DNA of 64,000 nt from Sphingomonas sp. DG1-23. Its GTDB lineage: Bacteria; Pseudomonadota; Alphaproteobacteria; Sphingomonadales; Sphingomonadaceae. Shown here piece after piece: positions 25,991-35,444 of the stretch. The notes beneath the pieces are model-generated. The model was not told the DNA's origin, searched no databases, and worked only from the letters and a program-made list of their open reading frames with translations. A program made the position numbers and the translations under genes. Every line of letters starts with the position of its first letter. The first letter of the stretch is position 1. The stretch lies in the NCBI RefSeq assembly GCF_030730875.1, contig NZ_JAVAMA010000011.1:62001-126000 (forward strand). The letters run 5' to 3'.

Positions 25991-26500
25991 ATGGCAGAGA
26001 ACGACACCATCGCCGAATTCGGCGAACCCGCGGCCAATGGCGCCGATACCGCGCCGGTCGCCGGGGTGCTGTCGCAATATGTAAAGGACCTGTCGTTCGA
26101 GAATCCGAACGCGCCGCAGGTCTATCAGTCGCAGACCGCACCCGCCATCGACGTCCAGTTCAACATCGGTTCGGGCCAGGTCGGCGAGGACGTCTACGAA
26201 GTCGTGCTCAAGATCGACGTCAAGGCGCAGGCCGAGGACCAGACCGCGTTCGTGGTCGACTTGTCCTATGCCGGCCTGTTCGCGATCCGCAACGTGCCGC
26301 AGGAGCAGATGGAGCCCTTCCTGCTCGGCGAAGCGCCGCGCATTCTGTTCCCCTTCGCGCGCCGCGTGATCGCCGATTGCGTGCGCGACGGCGGCTTCCC
26401 GCCGCTGATGCTCGAGCCGATCGACTTCACCGGCATCTACCTGCAGCAGCGCGCCCAGGCCGGCGACGTCGCGCAGGGCGAGATCGCAGGCAACGCCTGA
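25991..26500 (+). CDS. secB: Protein-export chaperone SecB
   Basis: 169 aa. Core motifs QYVKDLSFENPNAP, VVLKIDVKAQ and the helix GEAPRILFPFARRVIAD, with EPIDF near the C-terminus, fit SecB. It forms a tetramer that holds preproteins for SecA. The divergent arrangement with the Tim44-like gene is conserved in this group. Confidence 0.96.
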   Translation: MAENDTIAEFGEPAANGADTAPVAGVLSQYVKDLSFENPNAPQVYQSQTAPAIDVQFNIGSGQVGEDVYEVVLKIDVKAQAEDQTAFVVDLSYAGLFAIRNVPQEQMEPFLLGEAPRILFPFARRVIADCVRDGGFPPLMLEPIDFTGIYLQQRAQAGDVAQGEIAGNA

Positions 26501-26537
26501 CGTTATTTCCGGGGGATCGGGCATAGTGACAAATAAT

Positions 26538-26648
26538 CGTCACCCCCGCGAAAGCGGGGGCCCATCTCCTGGACCGTCGGCACGCGCCACAGCCGTTGCC
26601 GCTCCTGACTTCTGCACGAGATGGGTTCCCGCTTTCGCGGGGATAACG
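26538..26648. repeat. Paired palindromic repeat, copy 3
   Basis: Nearly the same sequence as copy 1 (CGTCACCCCCGCGAAAGC and a mirror ending TTTCGCGGGGATAACG) with an unrelated centre. It lies between secB and murJ, ending 9 bp before the murJ ATG. Confidence 0.85.
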
Positions 26649-26656
26649 GGATTCGC

Positions 26657-28240
26657 ATGAAGCTCGCCCGCAGCCTCGGCTCGATCGGCGGACTCACGCT
26701 CGCCAGCCGCATCCTCGCGCTGGTCCGCGATTCGCTCCAGGCGACCTTTGTCGGCGCGAGCTTCGCGTCGGACGCGTTCCTCGTCGCATTCCGACTGCCC
26801 AACATGTTCCGCGCCTTCTTCGCCGAAGGGGCGTTCGCCTCTGCCTTCATCCCGATGTTCAATCGCAAGGTCGGCGAGAACAAGGGCGAGCTCGCCCCCG
26901 CTTTGGCCTTTGCCGAGCGTGCGCTGGCAGTATTGTTCGTCTTCCTCGCAGTGATGACCGCAGCGATGCTGGCCGCGGCATGGCCACTCACCTGGGGTCT
27001 CGCCGGCGGCTTTTCGAAGCAGCATCCGACGCCCGATCAATTCGCCTTCGCGGTCGAATTGTCGCGGATCACGATCCCCTATCTGATGCTGATCAGCCTC
27101 GCCTCGTTGCTCGGCGGGATCCTCAATTCGCTCGACAAGTTCTGGGTCAACGCCGCCGCGCCGATCCTGCTCAACGTCGCGATGGTCACAGCCCTGCTGT
27201 TCTTCCACGGCGATCCCTATGAGACCGCGCGCGCGCAGGCGATCGCAATTCCCGTCGGCGGGCTGCTCCAGCTCGGCTGGCTATGGCTCGCCTGCCGCCG
27301 CGCCGGCGTCTCGCTCAAGCTGCGCCGCCCGCGGCTCGATCCGGAGATCCGCCGGCTGATGAAGCTGATCGTCCCCGCCGCGCTGGGCGCAGGTGCGGTG
27401 CAGATCAACCTCGTCATCTCGACGGCGCTCGCCGGCGCGCTGCTCGCCGAAGGGTCGATCTCGTACATATATTACGCCGATCGGCTGAACCAGCTGCCGC
27501 TCGGAATGATCGGCATCGGTCTGGGAACGATCCTGCTGCCGACCGTGTCGCGCCTGCTCGGCGAGAAGCGCGACGCCGAGGCGATGGAGACGCAGAATCG
27601 CGGGATCGAGCTGGCGCTGTTTCTCACCTTGCCCGCGACGGTCGCCTTCATCGTCGCCGCCGAGCCGATCGTCCGCGGCCTGTTCCAGCACGGCGAGTTC
27701 AGCGCCGAGGATACGGTCCGCTGCGCCTGGGCGCTCTCGGCCTTCTCGATCGGGTTGCCTGCCTATGTGCTGATCAAGGTGCTCACGCCCGGTTTCTATG
27801 CGCGCGAGGACACCCGCACCCCGGTCCGGTTCGCGACGATCTCGGTCGGCGTGAACCTGATCCTCAATCTCGTGCTGATCCCGTGGATCGGGCATATCGG
27901 CCCGCCGCTCGCCACCGCGATCGCCGCGACCGTCAATCTCGTCCTGCTCTATCGCGCGCTCGGCAAGCGCGGTCATTTCGCCGCCGATGCCCAGCTCAAG
28001 CGCCGCCTGCCCCGCCTCGCGCTCGCCGCGATCCTGATGGGCGCGGCGCTCTACGCCGGCGAGCGGCTGCTCGATCCCTATCTGACCGGCAATCTGTGGA
28101 TGCGTTTCGCCGCGCTGAGCGTGCTGGTCGGCGCGGGCGGCGCGCTCTATGTCGTCGCCTGTTTCGTCACCCGCGCCTATCGGGTGAGCGACATCAAGGC
28201 CCTGATCCGCCGCAAAGCATCCGCGGCACCCAAGGAGTGA
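26657..28240 (+). CDS. murJ: Lipid II flippase MurJ
   Basis: 527 aa with about 14 membrane helices. N-terminal motifs GLTLASRILALVRDSLQA and FRLPNMFRAFFAEGAFASAF are typical of MurJ/MviN. It flips lipid II across the inner membrane for peptidoglycan synthesis. The trpS start follows 2 nt after the stop, so the two genes are probably cotranscribed. Confidence 0.96.
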   Translation: MKLARSLGSIGGLTLASRILALVRDSLQATFVGASFASDAFLVAFRLPNMFRAFFAEGAFASAFIPMFNRKVGENKGELAPALAFAERALAVLFVFLAVMTAAMLAAAWPLTWGLAGGFSKQHPTPDQFAFAVELSRITIPYLMLISLASLLGGILNSLDKFWVNAAAPILLNVAMVTALLFFHGDPYETARAQAIAIPVGGLLQLGWLWLACRRAGVSLKLRRPRLDPEIRRLMKLIVPAALGAGAVQINLVISTALAGALLAEGSISYIYYADRLNQLPLGMIGIGLGTILLPTVSRLLGEKRDAEAMETQNRGIELALFLTLPATVAFIVAAEPIVRGLFQHGEFSAEDTVRCAWALSAFSIGLPAYVLIKVLTPGFYAREDTRTPVRFATISVGVNLILNLVLIPWIGHIGPPLATAIAATVNLVLLYRALGKRGHFAADAQLKRRLPRLALAAILMGAALYAGERLLDPYLTGNLWMRFAALSVLVGAGGALYVVACFVTRAYRVSDIKALIRRKASAAPKE

Positions 28241-28242
28241 AC

Positions 28243-29247
28243 ATGCGCGTCGTTTCCGGCATCCAGACCACCGGCAATCTCCACCTCGGCAATTATCTCG
28301 GGGCGATCCGGCAGTGGGTGGCGATGCAGGACGCCCTCGAAGAGAATGGGGGCGAATGCCTGTTCTTCCTTGCCGATCTCCACGCGCTGACCGGCAATGT
28401 CAGCCCGCAGGAGCTCGCCAATTCGACGATCGAGATGGCCGCGACGCTGATGGCTGCCGGGATCGACGATCGCGCGATCCTGTTCAACCAGGCCCGCGTC
28501 CCCGCGCATGCCGAGCTCTGCTGGATCCTCCAGGGCACCGCGCGGATGGGCTGGCTCAACCGCATGACCCAGTGGAAGGACAAAGCCGGCAAGAATCGCG
28601 AAGGCGCCAGCGTCGGATTGTTCACCTATCCGGTGCTTCAGGCCGCCGACGTGCTGGTCTACAAGGCGACGCACGTGCCGGTGGGCGAGGATCAGAAACA
28701 GCATCTCGAACTCGCCCGCGACATCGCGACCAAGTTCAACACCGATTTCGGGGTGGAGCTGTTCCCGCTCCCCGAGCCCTTGATCTCGACGGCCGCGCCG
28801 CGGATCATGTCCTTGCGCGACGGCAGCGCCAAGATGTCCAAGTCCGATCCGTCGGACATGAGCCGGATCAACCTGATCGACGACGACGACACGATCGCCG
28901 CCAAGATCCGCAAGTCGAAGTCCGACGCCGATCTGCTGCCCGACAGCTTCGACGCGCTGGCCGAACGCCCCGAGGCGAAGAACCTCGTGACGATCTACGC
29001 CGCGCTCGCCGAACGCACGCCGCAATCGGTGGTCGAGGAATTCGCCGGCCAAGGCTTCGGCGCGTTCAAGCCGGCGCTCGCCGATCTGGCGGTGGCGGTG
29101 CTCGCGCCGGTGCGCGACCGGTTGAAGCAATTGCTCGACGATCGCGCAGCGGTAGGGGCGCAGCTGGCCAAGGGCGCCGAACGCGCCAACGCGCTCGCCG
29201 CGCCGACGCTCAAGGCCGCGCAGGCGGCGGTGGGGTTGCAGGTCTAG
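28243..29247 (+). CDS. trpS: Tryptophanyl-tRNA synthetase
   Basis: 334 aa, class I synthetase of normal length. The HIGH-like motif is in GIQTTGNLHLGNYLG and the KMSKS motif in GSAKMSKSDPS. AAGGAG ends 6 nt before the ATG, overlapping the end of murJ. Confidence 0.97.
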   Translation: MRVVSGIQTTGNLHLGNYLGAIRQWVAMQDALEENGGECLFFLADLHALTGNVSPQELANSTIEMAATLMAAGIDDRAILFNQARVPAHAELCWILQGTARMGWLNRMTQWKDKAGKNREGASVGLFTYPVLQAADVLVYKATHVPVGEDQKQHLELARDIATKFNTDFGVELFPLPEPLISTAAPRIMSLRDGSAKMSKSDPSDMSRINLIDDDDTIAAKIRKSKSDADLLPDSFDALAERPEAKNLVTIYAALAERTPQSVVEEFAGQGFGAFKPALADLAVAVLAPVRDRLKQLLDDRAAVGAQLAKGAERANALAAPTLKAAQAAVGLQV

Positions 29248-29256
29248 CGCCTTTAT

Positions 29257-29333
29257 CGTCATCCCGGCGAAGGCCGGGATCTCGGGCGAGGACGCGATAT
29301 GGCCTGAGATCCCGGCGTGCGCCAGGGATGACG
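29257..29333. repeat. Paired palindromic repeat, copy 4
   Basis: CGTCATCCCGGCGAAGGCCGGGATCTCGG and a mirror ending GCCAGGGATGACG, immediately after trpS. The short centre (GGGCGAGGACGCGATA) is shared with copy 7 at 35445-35520. Confidence 0.85.
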
Positions 29334-29351
29334 TAAAGGGAGGAGAAGCGC

Positions 29352-30167
29352 GTGTTCGCTACGAAGATGCTCATCGGATTGAGTGCACTGGCGTTGCTGG
29401 GACAAACCGTCCCCGACCCGCATCGCCCCGCGCCGAGCCTCGACACCGTCGCCCCGACGCTCCCGCCGCTCCATCGCCCGGCGATCCTGATCTTCAGCAA
29501 GACCAACAGCTATCGCCACGATTCCATCCCCGCCGCCACCGCCGCGATCGCGAAGCTGGTCCGCGCCCGCGGCTGGAGCGCCTGGGCCACCGAGAATGCC
29601 GCGATCTTCAATCCCGCCCAGCTCGCCAAATTCGACGCCGTGGTCTTCGCCAGCGCCAGCGGCGATCTGTTCACCCCCGACCAGCGCGCCGCCTTCCAGG
29701 AGTATCTCGCCGCAGGCCATGGGTTCGTCGGCCTTCATGCCGCCGGCGACGGCAGCCATCCCGATTGGTATCAGGCATTGGTCGGCTATGGCGGCTATAC
29801 CGGCCACCCCGGCGGCGGCGATCAGTTCCAGCAGTCCGAGCTGATCCTGGTCGATCGCACCCATCCGGCCACCCGGCATCTGCCGGTGCGCTGGCGCTGG
29901 ACCGAGGAATATTACGCTTGGGCCTCCCCGCTGCGCGCCGACGCCCATGTCCTCGCCCGGCTCGACGAGACCGGCATGCGGCTCGAACCCAAACACAGGA
30001 TGGGCGAGAAGCACGCGCTGATCTGGTGGCGCTGCGAGGGCAAGGCGCGGATCTTCTACTCCGCGCTCGGCCACAAATCCGAAGTGTGGTCCGATGCGGC
30101 GCACCGCAAAATGATCGACGGCGCGATCGGCTGGGCCGCCCGCAAAACCGGCAAAGGCTGCGACTGA
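29352..30167 (+). CDS. Secreted ThuA-like domain protein
   Basis: 271 aa from a GTG at 29352. The hydrophobic N-terminus resembles a signal peptide. The ThuA/trehalose-utilisation fold is seen in ILIFSKTNSYRHDSI, GFVGLHAAGDGSHPD and ARIFYSALGHKSEVW. The family has a class I glutamine-amidotransferase-like fold and is linked to sugar metabolism, but its biochemical reaction is not settled. No sugar genes adjoin it. Confidence 0.85.
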   Translation: MFATKMLIGLSALALLGQTVPDPHRPAPSLDTVAPTLPPLHRPAILIFSKTNSYRHDSIPAATAAIAKLVRARGWSAWATENAAIFNPAQLAKFDAVVFASASGDLFTPDQRAAFQEYLAAGHGFVGLHAAGDGSHPDWYQALVGYGGYTGHPGGGDQFQQSELILVDRTHPATRHLPVRWRWTEEYYAWASPLRADAHVLARLDETGMRLEPKHRMGEKHALIWWRCEGKARIFYSALGHKSEVWSDAAHRKMIDGAIGWAARKTGKGCD

Positions 30168-30257
30168 GCCTCGCAGCCAAGGAAACGCACGCGCACTTGC
30201 CGCGTTACCCCTTTGCCCAGGACGCGCGCTGAGGCGCTCCTGCGTGAGGGCGCGGTG

Positions 30258-31298
30258 ATGCGTAAACAACTGACTCTGCTGATGATCCCGCTGCTGGCCC
30301 TGTCCGCGTGCGGGGGTGGCGGAGGCAGCGACGGCGGCGGAACGGTCGTTCCTCCACCGATCGACACGCCGGGTCCGACGCCGACGCCCACCCCGGTCCC
30401 GGTTCCCTTCCCGACCCCCACGCCGGTGCCCGGCGACTTCCTCACTGCCGCCGCCGCGCTGTACACGACTCCCGTCGACATCGCCGCCTGTCAGCCAGGA
30501 CTGCTCAAGCCGGCAGTGACCAGCCAGGTGCTGCAGACCCTCAACGCGGTCCGTGCGCTCCATCGCCTGCCGGCCGTCGCATATTCCCCCGCCGACGAGT
30601 CCGGGGCACAGCAATCGGCGCTGATGCAGGCGGCCAATGCCCAGCTCAGCCATACCCCGCCGACCAGCTGGCGCTGCTACACCGCCGCGGGCGCAGCCGC
30701 GTCCGGGTCGAGCAATCTCTATGGCGGCACCGGCCCCGGCCTCGGCTTCTTCACCGACGAGCAGATCATCGCCGGCTGGCTCACCGAAGTGCAGAACATC
30801 GTCGCCGAAAATGTCGGGCATCGCCGCTGGCTGCTCGATCCGTTTCTCGGCTCGATCGCCTATGGGCGGGTCGCCGGGCGCTACCAGACCAGCAGCCGCG
30901 CCGACGCAGCGGCGATGAAGGTGTTCGACACCGCCGGCCCCGCGGGCCCGACCGGGCCGCTTCCCGATTATGTCGCCTATCCGTTCGAGGATTATCCGGC
31001 GCGGCTGTTCGACACCCGCGCACTGCTCTCGTTCGGGGTGATCTCGAACAAGACCAACAAATGGGGCAACACCAATGTCGATTTCTCGAACGCCGCGATC
31101 ACCGTCCGCCAGCGCGGCGGCGCGACGCTGACCGTCTCGCGGATCGCCTACGACACGCAAGGCTATGGCTTGCCCAACAACATCCAGTTCGCAGTGAGCG
31201 GGCTACAGGCCAACACCTATTACGACGTCACGATCGACCGGGTGAACGTCGCCGGCACCCAGCGCAGCTACAGTTATTTCTTCCGGATCGTGCCGTGA
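30258..31298 (+). CDS. CAP/SCP-domain lipoprotein
   Basis: 346 aa from the ATG at 30258. A lipoprotein signal (LLALSACGGGGG) is followed by a Pro/Thr-rich linker (about 30-62). The CAP domain is marked by LNAVRALHRLPAV, AQLSHTPPTSW and VGHRRWLLDP. Bacterial SCP-like proteins are extracytoplasmic; the function is unknown. A C-terminal strand-rich segment (about 250-346) may be a separate beta domain. Confidence 0.82.
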   Translation: MRKQLTLLMIPLLALSACGGGGGSDGGGTVVPPPIDTPGPTPTPTPVPVPFPTPTPVPGDFLTAAAALYTTPVDIAACQPGLLKPAVTSQVLQTLNAVRALHRLPAVAYSPADESGAQQSALMQAANAQLSHTPPTSWRCYTAAGAAASGSSNLYGGTGPGLGFFTDEQIIAGWLTEVQNIVAENVGHRRWLLDPFLGSIAYGRVAGRYQTSSRADAAAMKVFDTAGPAGPTGPLPDYVAYPFEDYPARLFDTRALLSFGVISNKTNKWGNTNVDFSNAAITVRQRGGATLTVSRIAYDTQGYGLPNNIQFAVSGLQANTYYDVTIDRVNVAGTQRSYSYFFRIVP

Positions 31299-31308
31299 GT
31301 CGATGAAA

Positions 31309-31427
31309 ATCCTCCCTCGCGAAGCGGGGGAGGTGGCGCCGAGGGCGACGGAGGGGGCGCCTCCACAAAGACATCGCGCGCGGACAGGCCCCCTCCACCA
31401 CTTCGTGGTCCCCGCGCGAGGGAGGAT
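31309..31427. repeat. Long inverted repeat of the CCTCCCTCGCG family
   Basis: The ends ATCCTCCCTCGCG (31309-31321) and CGCGAGGGAGGAT (31415-31427) are inverted copies. The interior holds GGCGCCGAGGGCGACGGAGG and a small hairpin CCACCACTTCGTGG. It lies in the gap between the convergent CAP and dnaA genes and could act as a two-way transcription stop. A second small GC-rich hairpin-forming stretch fills 31480-31530. Confidence 0.7.
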
Positions 31428-31542
31428 CTAAGACAATCGGGGTGGAGGCGTGACCATAGCGTTTGCCCCGCTCTCATCTCCTCCACCCCGCCCCCACCCA
31501 GCGGGTGGGAAGCCGCCCCTCAAAGGGGCGGAACTTGTGCGC

Positions 31543-32913
31543 TCAGCCCTCGAGCGAGCGCATCAACGCGCGCACCGCGCCGTCGATCTCGACATCCTTG
31601 CCGCGCAATTCCTCGATCCGTCGCACCGCGTGGATCACGGTCGAATGATCGCGATTGCCGAACTTGCGGCCGATCTCGGGAAGCGAGCGCGTGGTGAGTC
31701 GCTTGGCGAGATACATCGCGATCTGACGCGGGCGCGCGATCGCAACGGCGCGCCGTTCCGAAATCAGGTCGATCTGCTTGACCTCGAAATGGCTCGATAC
31801 CGCGCGCTGGATCTCGTCGATCGTGATACGCCGCTGGGCGTTGCGCAGCACCTCGCCGAGCGTCGTCACTGCGAAATCGATCGTGATCGTCTCGTTCGAC
31901 AGATTGGCATAGGCGACCAGCCGGTTGAGCGCGCCTTCGAGCTCGCGGACGTTCGAGGTGATTCGCGCCGCGAGCAGATCGACGACCTCTTCCGGCATGT
32001 CGACCGCAGGCATATCCTCGAGCTTGCGGGCGACGATCGCACGGCGCAGCTCGAGCTCGGCGGGCTTGATGTCGGCGACGAGGCCCGAACCGAGCCGTCC
32101 GGCCAGCCGCGGCTCGAAGCCTTCGAGCGCCTGCGGCGCGCGATCGGCGGCGATCACGAGGCGCTTCCCCGACGACATGAACTCGTTGACGGTGTGGAAG
32201 AACTCTTCCTGCGTCGCGTCCTTGCCGCCGATGAACTGAAGGTCGTCGATCATCAGCAGATCGACCGAGCGCAGCCGCGTCTTGAACGCGTGCGTGTCCT
32301 TGTTGCGCAGCGCCTGCACGAACTCGAACATAAAGCGTTCGGCAGTGACGTAGATCGCCGTCGCATCCGGGTTGGCGTCGAGAAAGGCGTGACCCAGCGC
32401 GTGCATCAGATGGGTCTTGCCCTGGCCGGTGCCGGCGTGGAGGTAGAGCGGGCTGAATTGCGGCATGCCCGGCTGCGCGACGGCCTTCGCCGCGTTGAAC
32501 GCGACGCGATTGGCCGAATCGACGACGAACCGCTCGAAGGTGAAGCGCGGATCGAATGCCGGACGCTCGCCCTGCGGCAGCGGCACGGGGGCGGCTTCGA
32601 GCTCGGCCTTGAGCACGCGCGCGGGTTCGTCGGCCATCGTCTCGATGGTGACGCTCAGCACCTCGGGCAGCACCGCGCGGAATTCGAGCAGCAGGCGCTC
32701 GGAATAGTGATTCTTGACCCATTGGGTCATGAACGACGACGGCAGGCCCAGCCGCACGGCCTGGCTGTTCGATCCCTCGATCAGCACCACCGGTTTCAGC
32801 CACTGGTCGAACAGGCGCTGACCAGCAGAGCGCCGCAGGTTGCCGCGCACATGGCTCCACGCCTTGCTGACTGCCTCCATGTCACCCCGCTCCAGTGTCT
32901 GCACCTGAGTCAC
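31543..32913 (-). CDS. dnaA: Chromosomal replication initiator protein DnaA
   Basis: 456 aa from a GTG at 32913. Domain I (about 12-80), a short domain II, and the domain III AAA+ ATPase with Walker A LHAGTGQGKTHLMHALGH and Walker B VDLLMIDDLQFIGGK. The C-terminal domain IV carries GRKFGNRDHSTVIHAVRRIE, the DNA-binding signature. It binds DnaA boxes and melts the origin. It lies next to rpsT, transcribed in the same direction. Confidence 0.97.
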   Translation of the reverse strand: MTQVQTLERGDMEAVSKAWSHVRGNLRRSAGQRLFDQWLKPVVLIEGSNSQAVRLGLPSSFMTQWVKNHYSERLLLEFRAVLPEVLSVTIETMADEPARVLKAELEAAPVPLPQGERPAFDPRFTFERFVVDSANRVAFNAAKAVAQPGMPQFSPLYLHAGTGQGKTHLMHALGHAFLDANPDATAIYVTAERFMFEFVQALRNKDTHAFKTRLRSVDLLMIDDLQFIGGKDATQEEFFHTVNEFMSSGKRLVIAADRAPQALEGFEPRLAGRLGSGLVADIKPAELELRRAIVARKLEDMPAVDMPEEVVDLLAARITSNVRELEGALNRLVAYANLSNETITIDFAVTTLGEVLRNAQRRITIDEIQRAVSSHFEVKQIDLISERRAVAIARPRQIAMYLAKRLTTRSLPEIGRKFGNRDHSTVIHAVRRIEELRGKDVEIDGAVRALMRSLEG

Positions 32914-33287
32914 AACGACGCACCCCTCCTTCGCGGAAAGCAGACCTTTCCGCGCGTAAACTCATTACGACCAAAGGCTCCCCGCAGCCGGAAATGCCCC
33001 CAGGCTGGCGCGTTGAGCTTTCACTAAACCCGGCAACGAAACGCGCCGGGACATCTGTTTTAGGAACCGAAAACTGAGTCGAGCAAGGCCCGGCATGCAA
33101 AGAAAGTGAAATAGTTTTGTTGACTCGGAAGAACCCGCGGTTTTCCGTCCTGTCACAATTTTCCACCTGAAATTTCAGTGGTTTACGCTAACCTTCATAA
33201 AATTGAAGCATGCGAATCGTTGGATTTCCGCCACTTACCCCAAGCTAGTCGCACATGGGGGCCAAGTCCTTTGCTGCACACGCGAAA
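32914..33287 (-). promoter_or_regulatory. dnaA upstream region; no gene and no clear DnaA boxes
   Basis: A 374-bp non-coding stretch upstream of dnaA, relatively AT-rich near 33100-33220. It should hold the dnaA promoter, but no good TTGACA/TATAAT pair stands out. I looked for TTATCCACA-type boxes and found none, so I do not call it an origin. Confidence 0.5.
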
Positions 33288-33316
33288 AACCCCGCCGGAG
33301 CGGGTCCGGCGGGGTT
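33288..33316 (-). terminator. Intrinsic terminator of rpsT
   Basis: AACCCCGCCGGA pairs perfectly with TCCGGCGGGGTT around a 5-nt loop. On the minus strand it is followed by TTTTT. Confidence 0.92.
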
Positions 33317-33337
33317 ATCGTTACGGAAATGTGACGT

Positions 33338-33601
33338 TTATGCCAGCGCTTGCACGCGCTTGTTGAGGCGCGAGAACTTGCGGCCTGCAGTATTCTTGTG
33401 GAGCACGCCCTTGGCGACGCCGCGCGCGATCTCGGGCTGCGCGGCGGCGAGCGCGGCGCTGGCAGCGGCCTTGTCGCCCGATTCGAGCGCCGACTCGACC
33501 TTCTTGATGAAGGTGCGGATACGGCTGACGCGCGTACCGTTGATCTCCGCACGGCGGTCGTTCCGCCGGATACGCTTCTTCGCTTGCGGCGTATTCGCCA
33601 T
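33338..33601 (-). CDS. rpsT: 30S ribosomal protein S20
   Basis: 87 aa, basic, full length (MANTPQAKKRIRRNDRRAE...). A strong terminator follows. It is the usual neighbour of dnaA and mutM in alphaproteobacteria. Confidence 0.97.
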   Translation of the reverse strand: MANTPQAKKRIRRNDRRAEINGTRVSRIRTFIKKVESALESGDKAAASAALAAAQPEIARGVAKGVLHKNTAGRKFSRLNKRVQALA

Positions 33602-33702
33602 GCCGTCTCGTTCCTGCTCAATTGGAAGGGCGAGGGAAGGCCCACGCCGGGAAAGGCGAGCCCCTTAACGTCTGTGGCGATTCGGGTCAACCTTCGCGTT
33701 CT

Positions 33703-33730
33703 CGTCATCCCCGGGAAAGCCGGGATCTCG
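33703..33730. repeat. Single half of the palindromic repeat family, copy 5
   Basis: CGTCATCCCCGGGAAAGCCGGGATCTCG forms a hairpin at the 3' end of mutM. No mirror partner is present, so this is a solitary unit. Confidence 0.75.
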
Positions 33731-33737
33731 CTACTGG

Positions 33738-34547
33738 CTATTTCTGGCACCGCGGGCACCAGAAGGTCGAGCGCCCCGAATCGACGCGCCGCTCGACCAG
33801 CCCGCCGCATGCGCACGGCTCGCCTTCGCGCCCATATACCCGCCATTCCTTGGCGAAATAGCCGAGCTCGCCATCGGGGCGCGCATAATCGCGCAACGTC
33901 GAGCCGCCCGCCCGGATCGCCGCGGTCAGCACCTCGCGCACGGCGTCGACCAGTTTCGTCAGCTGCTTCCGGGATATCGTCCCCGCCGCCCGCGTCGGCG
34001 CGATCCGGGCGAGGTACAGCGCCTCGCACACATAGATATTGCCGAGCCCCGCGACCACGCGCTGGTCGAGCAGCAACGCCTTTACCGGCGCGATTCGGTC
34101 CTCGAACGCCTGTGCCAGATGCGCCGCATCGAATTCGGCCCCGAGCGGCTCGGGGCCCAGCGCGGCAAAGGCCGGCCATTCCGCCAATCCCCCGGTCGGG
34201 ACCAGATCGACCGAGCCGAATCGCCGCGCGTCGTTGAGCGCGAGCCGGTGCTTCGCGGTCTCGATCACGAAATGATCGTGCTTGCCCAATTCCTCGGGAT
34301 CGATCCGCCACCGCCCCGACATGCCGAGATGGAAGACCAATGTGTCGCCGCGATCGGTGTCGATCAGCCCATATTTCGCGCGCCGCCCCAGTCCGGTCAC
34401 CGTCGCCCCGGTCAGCCGCTGCCCGAGACCCTCGGGGAACGGGCGGCGGAGATCGGCGCGACGGAGCGTCACCCGTTCGATCCGCGCGCCTTTCAGCACC
34501 GGTTCGAGGCCACGGACGGTCGTCTCGACTTCGGGAAGTTCTGGCAT
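33738..34547 (-). CDS. mutM: Formamidopyrimidine-DNA glycosylase
   Basis: 269 aa. The mature N-terminus PELPEVETTVRGL supplies the catalytic Pro and Glu. A conserved lysine lies in the H2TH-adjacent region, with VVAGLGNIYVCEALY for the H2TH helices. The C-terminal zinc finger is unusual: the first half reads PCACGG (C-x-C) where C-x2-C is normal, while the second half CPRC is standard. MutM removes 8-oxoguanine from DNA. It is divergent from ubiE. Confidence 0.95.
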   Translation of the reverse strand: MPELPEVETTVRGLEPVLKGARIERVTLRRADLRRPFPEGLGQRLTGATVTGLGRRAKYGLIDTDRGDTLVFHLGMSGRWRIDPEELGKHDHFVIETAKHRLALNDARRFGSVDLVPTGGLAEWPAFAALGPEPLGAEFDAAHLAQAFEDRIAPVKALLLDQRVVAGLGNIYVCEALYLARIAPTRAAGTISRKQLTKLVDAVREVLTAAIRAGGSTLRDYARPDGELGYFAKEWRVYGREGEPCACGGLVERRVDSGRSTFWCPRCQK

Positions 34548-34566
34548 TGCCCCCGCCTACCCTCTC

Positions 34567-34646
34567 CGTCAGCCCGGCGAAAGCGGGGATCGCGGGCAGC
34601 GGGCGCACGGCAAGTGACACGAGGTCCCGGCTTTCGCCGGGATGAC
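34567..34646. repeat. Paired palindromic repeat, copy 6
   Basis: CGTCAGCCCGGCGAAAGCGGGGATC and a mirror ending GCTTTCGCCGGGATGACG lie in the divergent mutM-ubiE promoter region. Confidence 0.85.
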
Positions 34647-34686
34647 GGGGGTTTGCTAGCCGCACCCTCCCCGCTACAGGCACGCC

Positions 34687-35418
34687 ATGCCCGACACCGT
34701 CTCCTTCGGCTACGAAGACATCGCCCCCGAGGACAAGACCGCCCGCGTCGGCGAGGTCTTCTCCAGCGTCGCCTCGAAATATGATCTGATGAACGACGCG
34801 ATGTCGGGCGGCCTCCACCGGCTGTGGAAAGATTTGTTCGTCCGCCGGGTGAAGCCGCGCGACGGCGAGCATATCCTCGACATGGCCGGCGGCACCGGCG
34901 ACATCGCCTTCCGCATGGCGCCGTCGGGCGCGGCGATCACCGTCGCCGACATCAATTCGGAGATGCTCGCCGTCGGGGTCGAGCGCGCCGCCCAGCGCGG
35001 GATCGACGGGCTGGTGTGGAGCGAAGCCAATGCGGAAGAACTGCAATGGCCCGACCGCTTCTTCGACGCCTATACGATCGCCTTCGGCATCCGCAACGTC
35101 ACCGACATCCCAAAGGCGCTCCGCGAGGCGCATCGGGTGCTCAAGCGCGGCGGCCGGTTCTACGTGCTCGAATTCTCGACCACCCAATGGCCGGGATTCG
35201 CGCAGGTCTATGACGCCTATTCGCACCATCTCGTGCCGCAGCTCGGCAAATTGCTCGCCGGCGATGCGGATTCGTATCGCTATCTGATCGAATCGATTCG
35301 CCGCTTTCCGCCGATGCCCGAATTCGAGGCGATGATCCGCGACGCCGGCTTCACCCAGACCAAGGTCGAGCCGCTGCTCGGTGGGCTGGTCGCGATCCAC
35401 AGCGGCTGGAAGATTTGA
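34687..35418 (+). CDS. ubiE: Ubiquinone/menaquinone biosynthesis C-methyltransferase UbiE
   Basis: 243 aa. KYDLMNDAMSGGLHRLWKD and the SAM-binding DMAGGTGDIAFRM are the family signatures; YTIAFGIRNVTD follows. It methylates demethoxyubiquinol carbon 2 in ubiquinone synthesis. It precedes ubiB, separated by a paired repeat. Confidence 0.96.
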   Translation: MPDTVSFGYEDIAPEDKTARVGEVFSSVASKYDLMNDAMSGGLHRLWKDLFVRRVKPRDGEHILDMAGGTGDIAFRMAPSGAAITVADINSEMLAVGVERAAQRGIDGLVWSEANAEELQWPDRFFDAYTIAFGIRNVTDIPKALREAHRVLKRGGRFYVLEFSTTQWPGFAQVYDAYSHHLVPQLGKLLAGDADSYRYLIESIRRFPPMPEFEAMIRDAGFTQTKVEPLLGGLVAIHSGWKI

Positions 35419-35444
35419 ATCCTGTGACGCGTTTCGATCATTTC

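Noticed and set aside
32914..33337. Possible replication origin beside dnaA
   Set aside because: I searched by eye for TTATCCACA-type DnaA boxes and AT-rich 13-mers and found no cluster; in related bacteria the origin is often elsewhere, near hemE.
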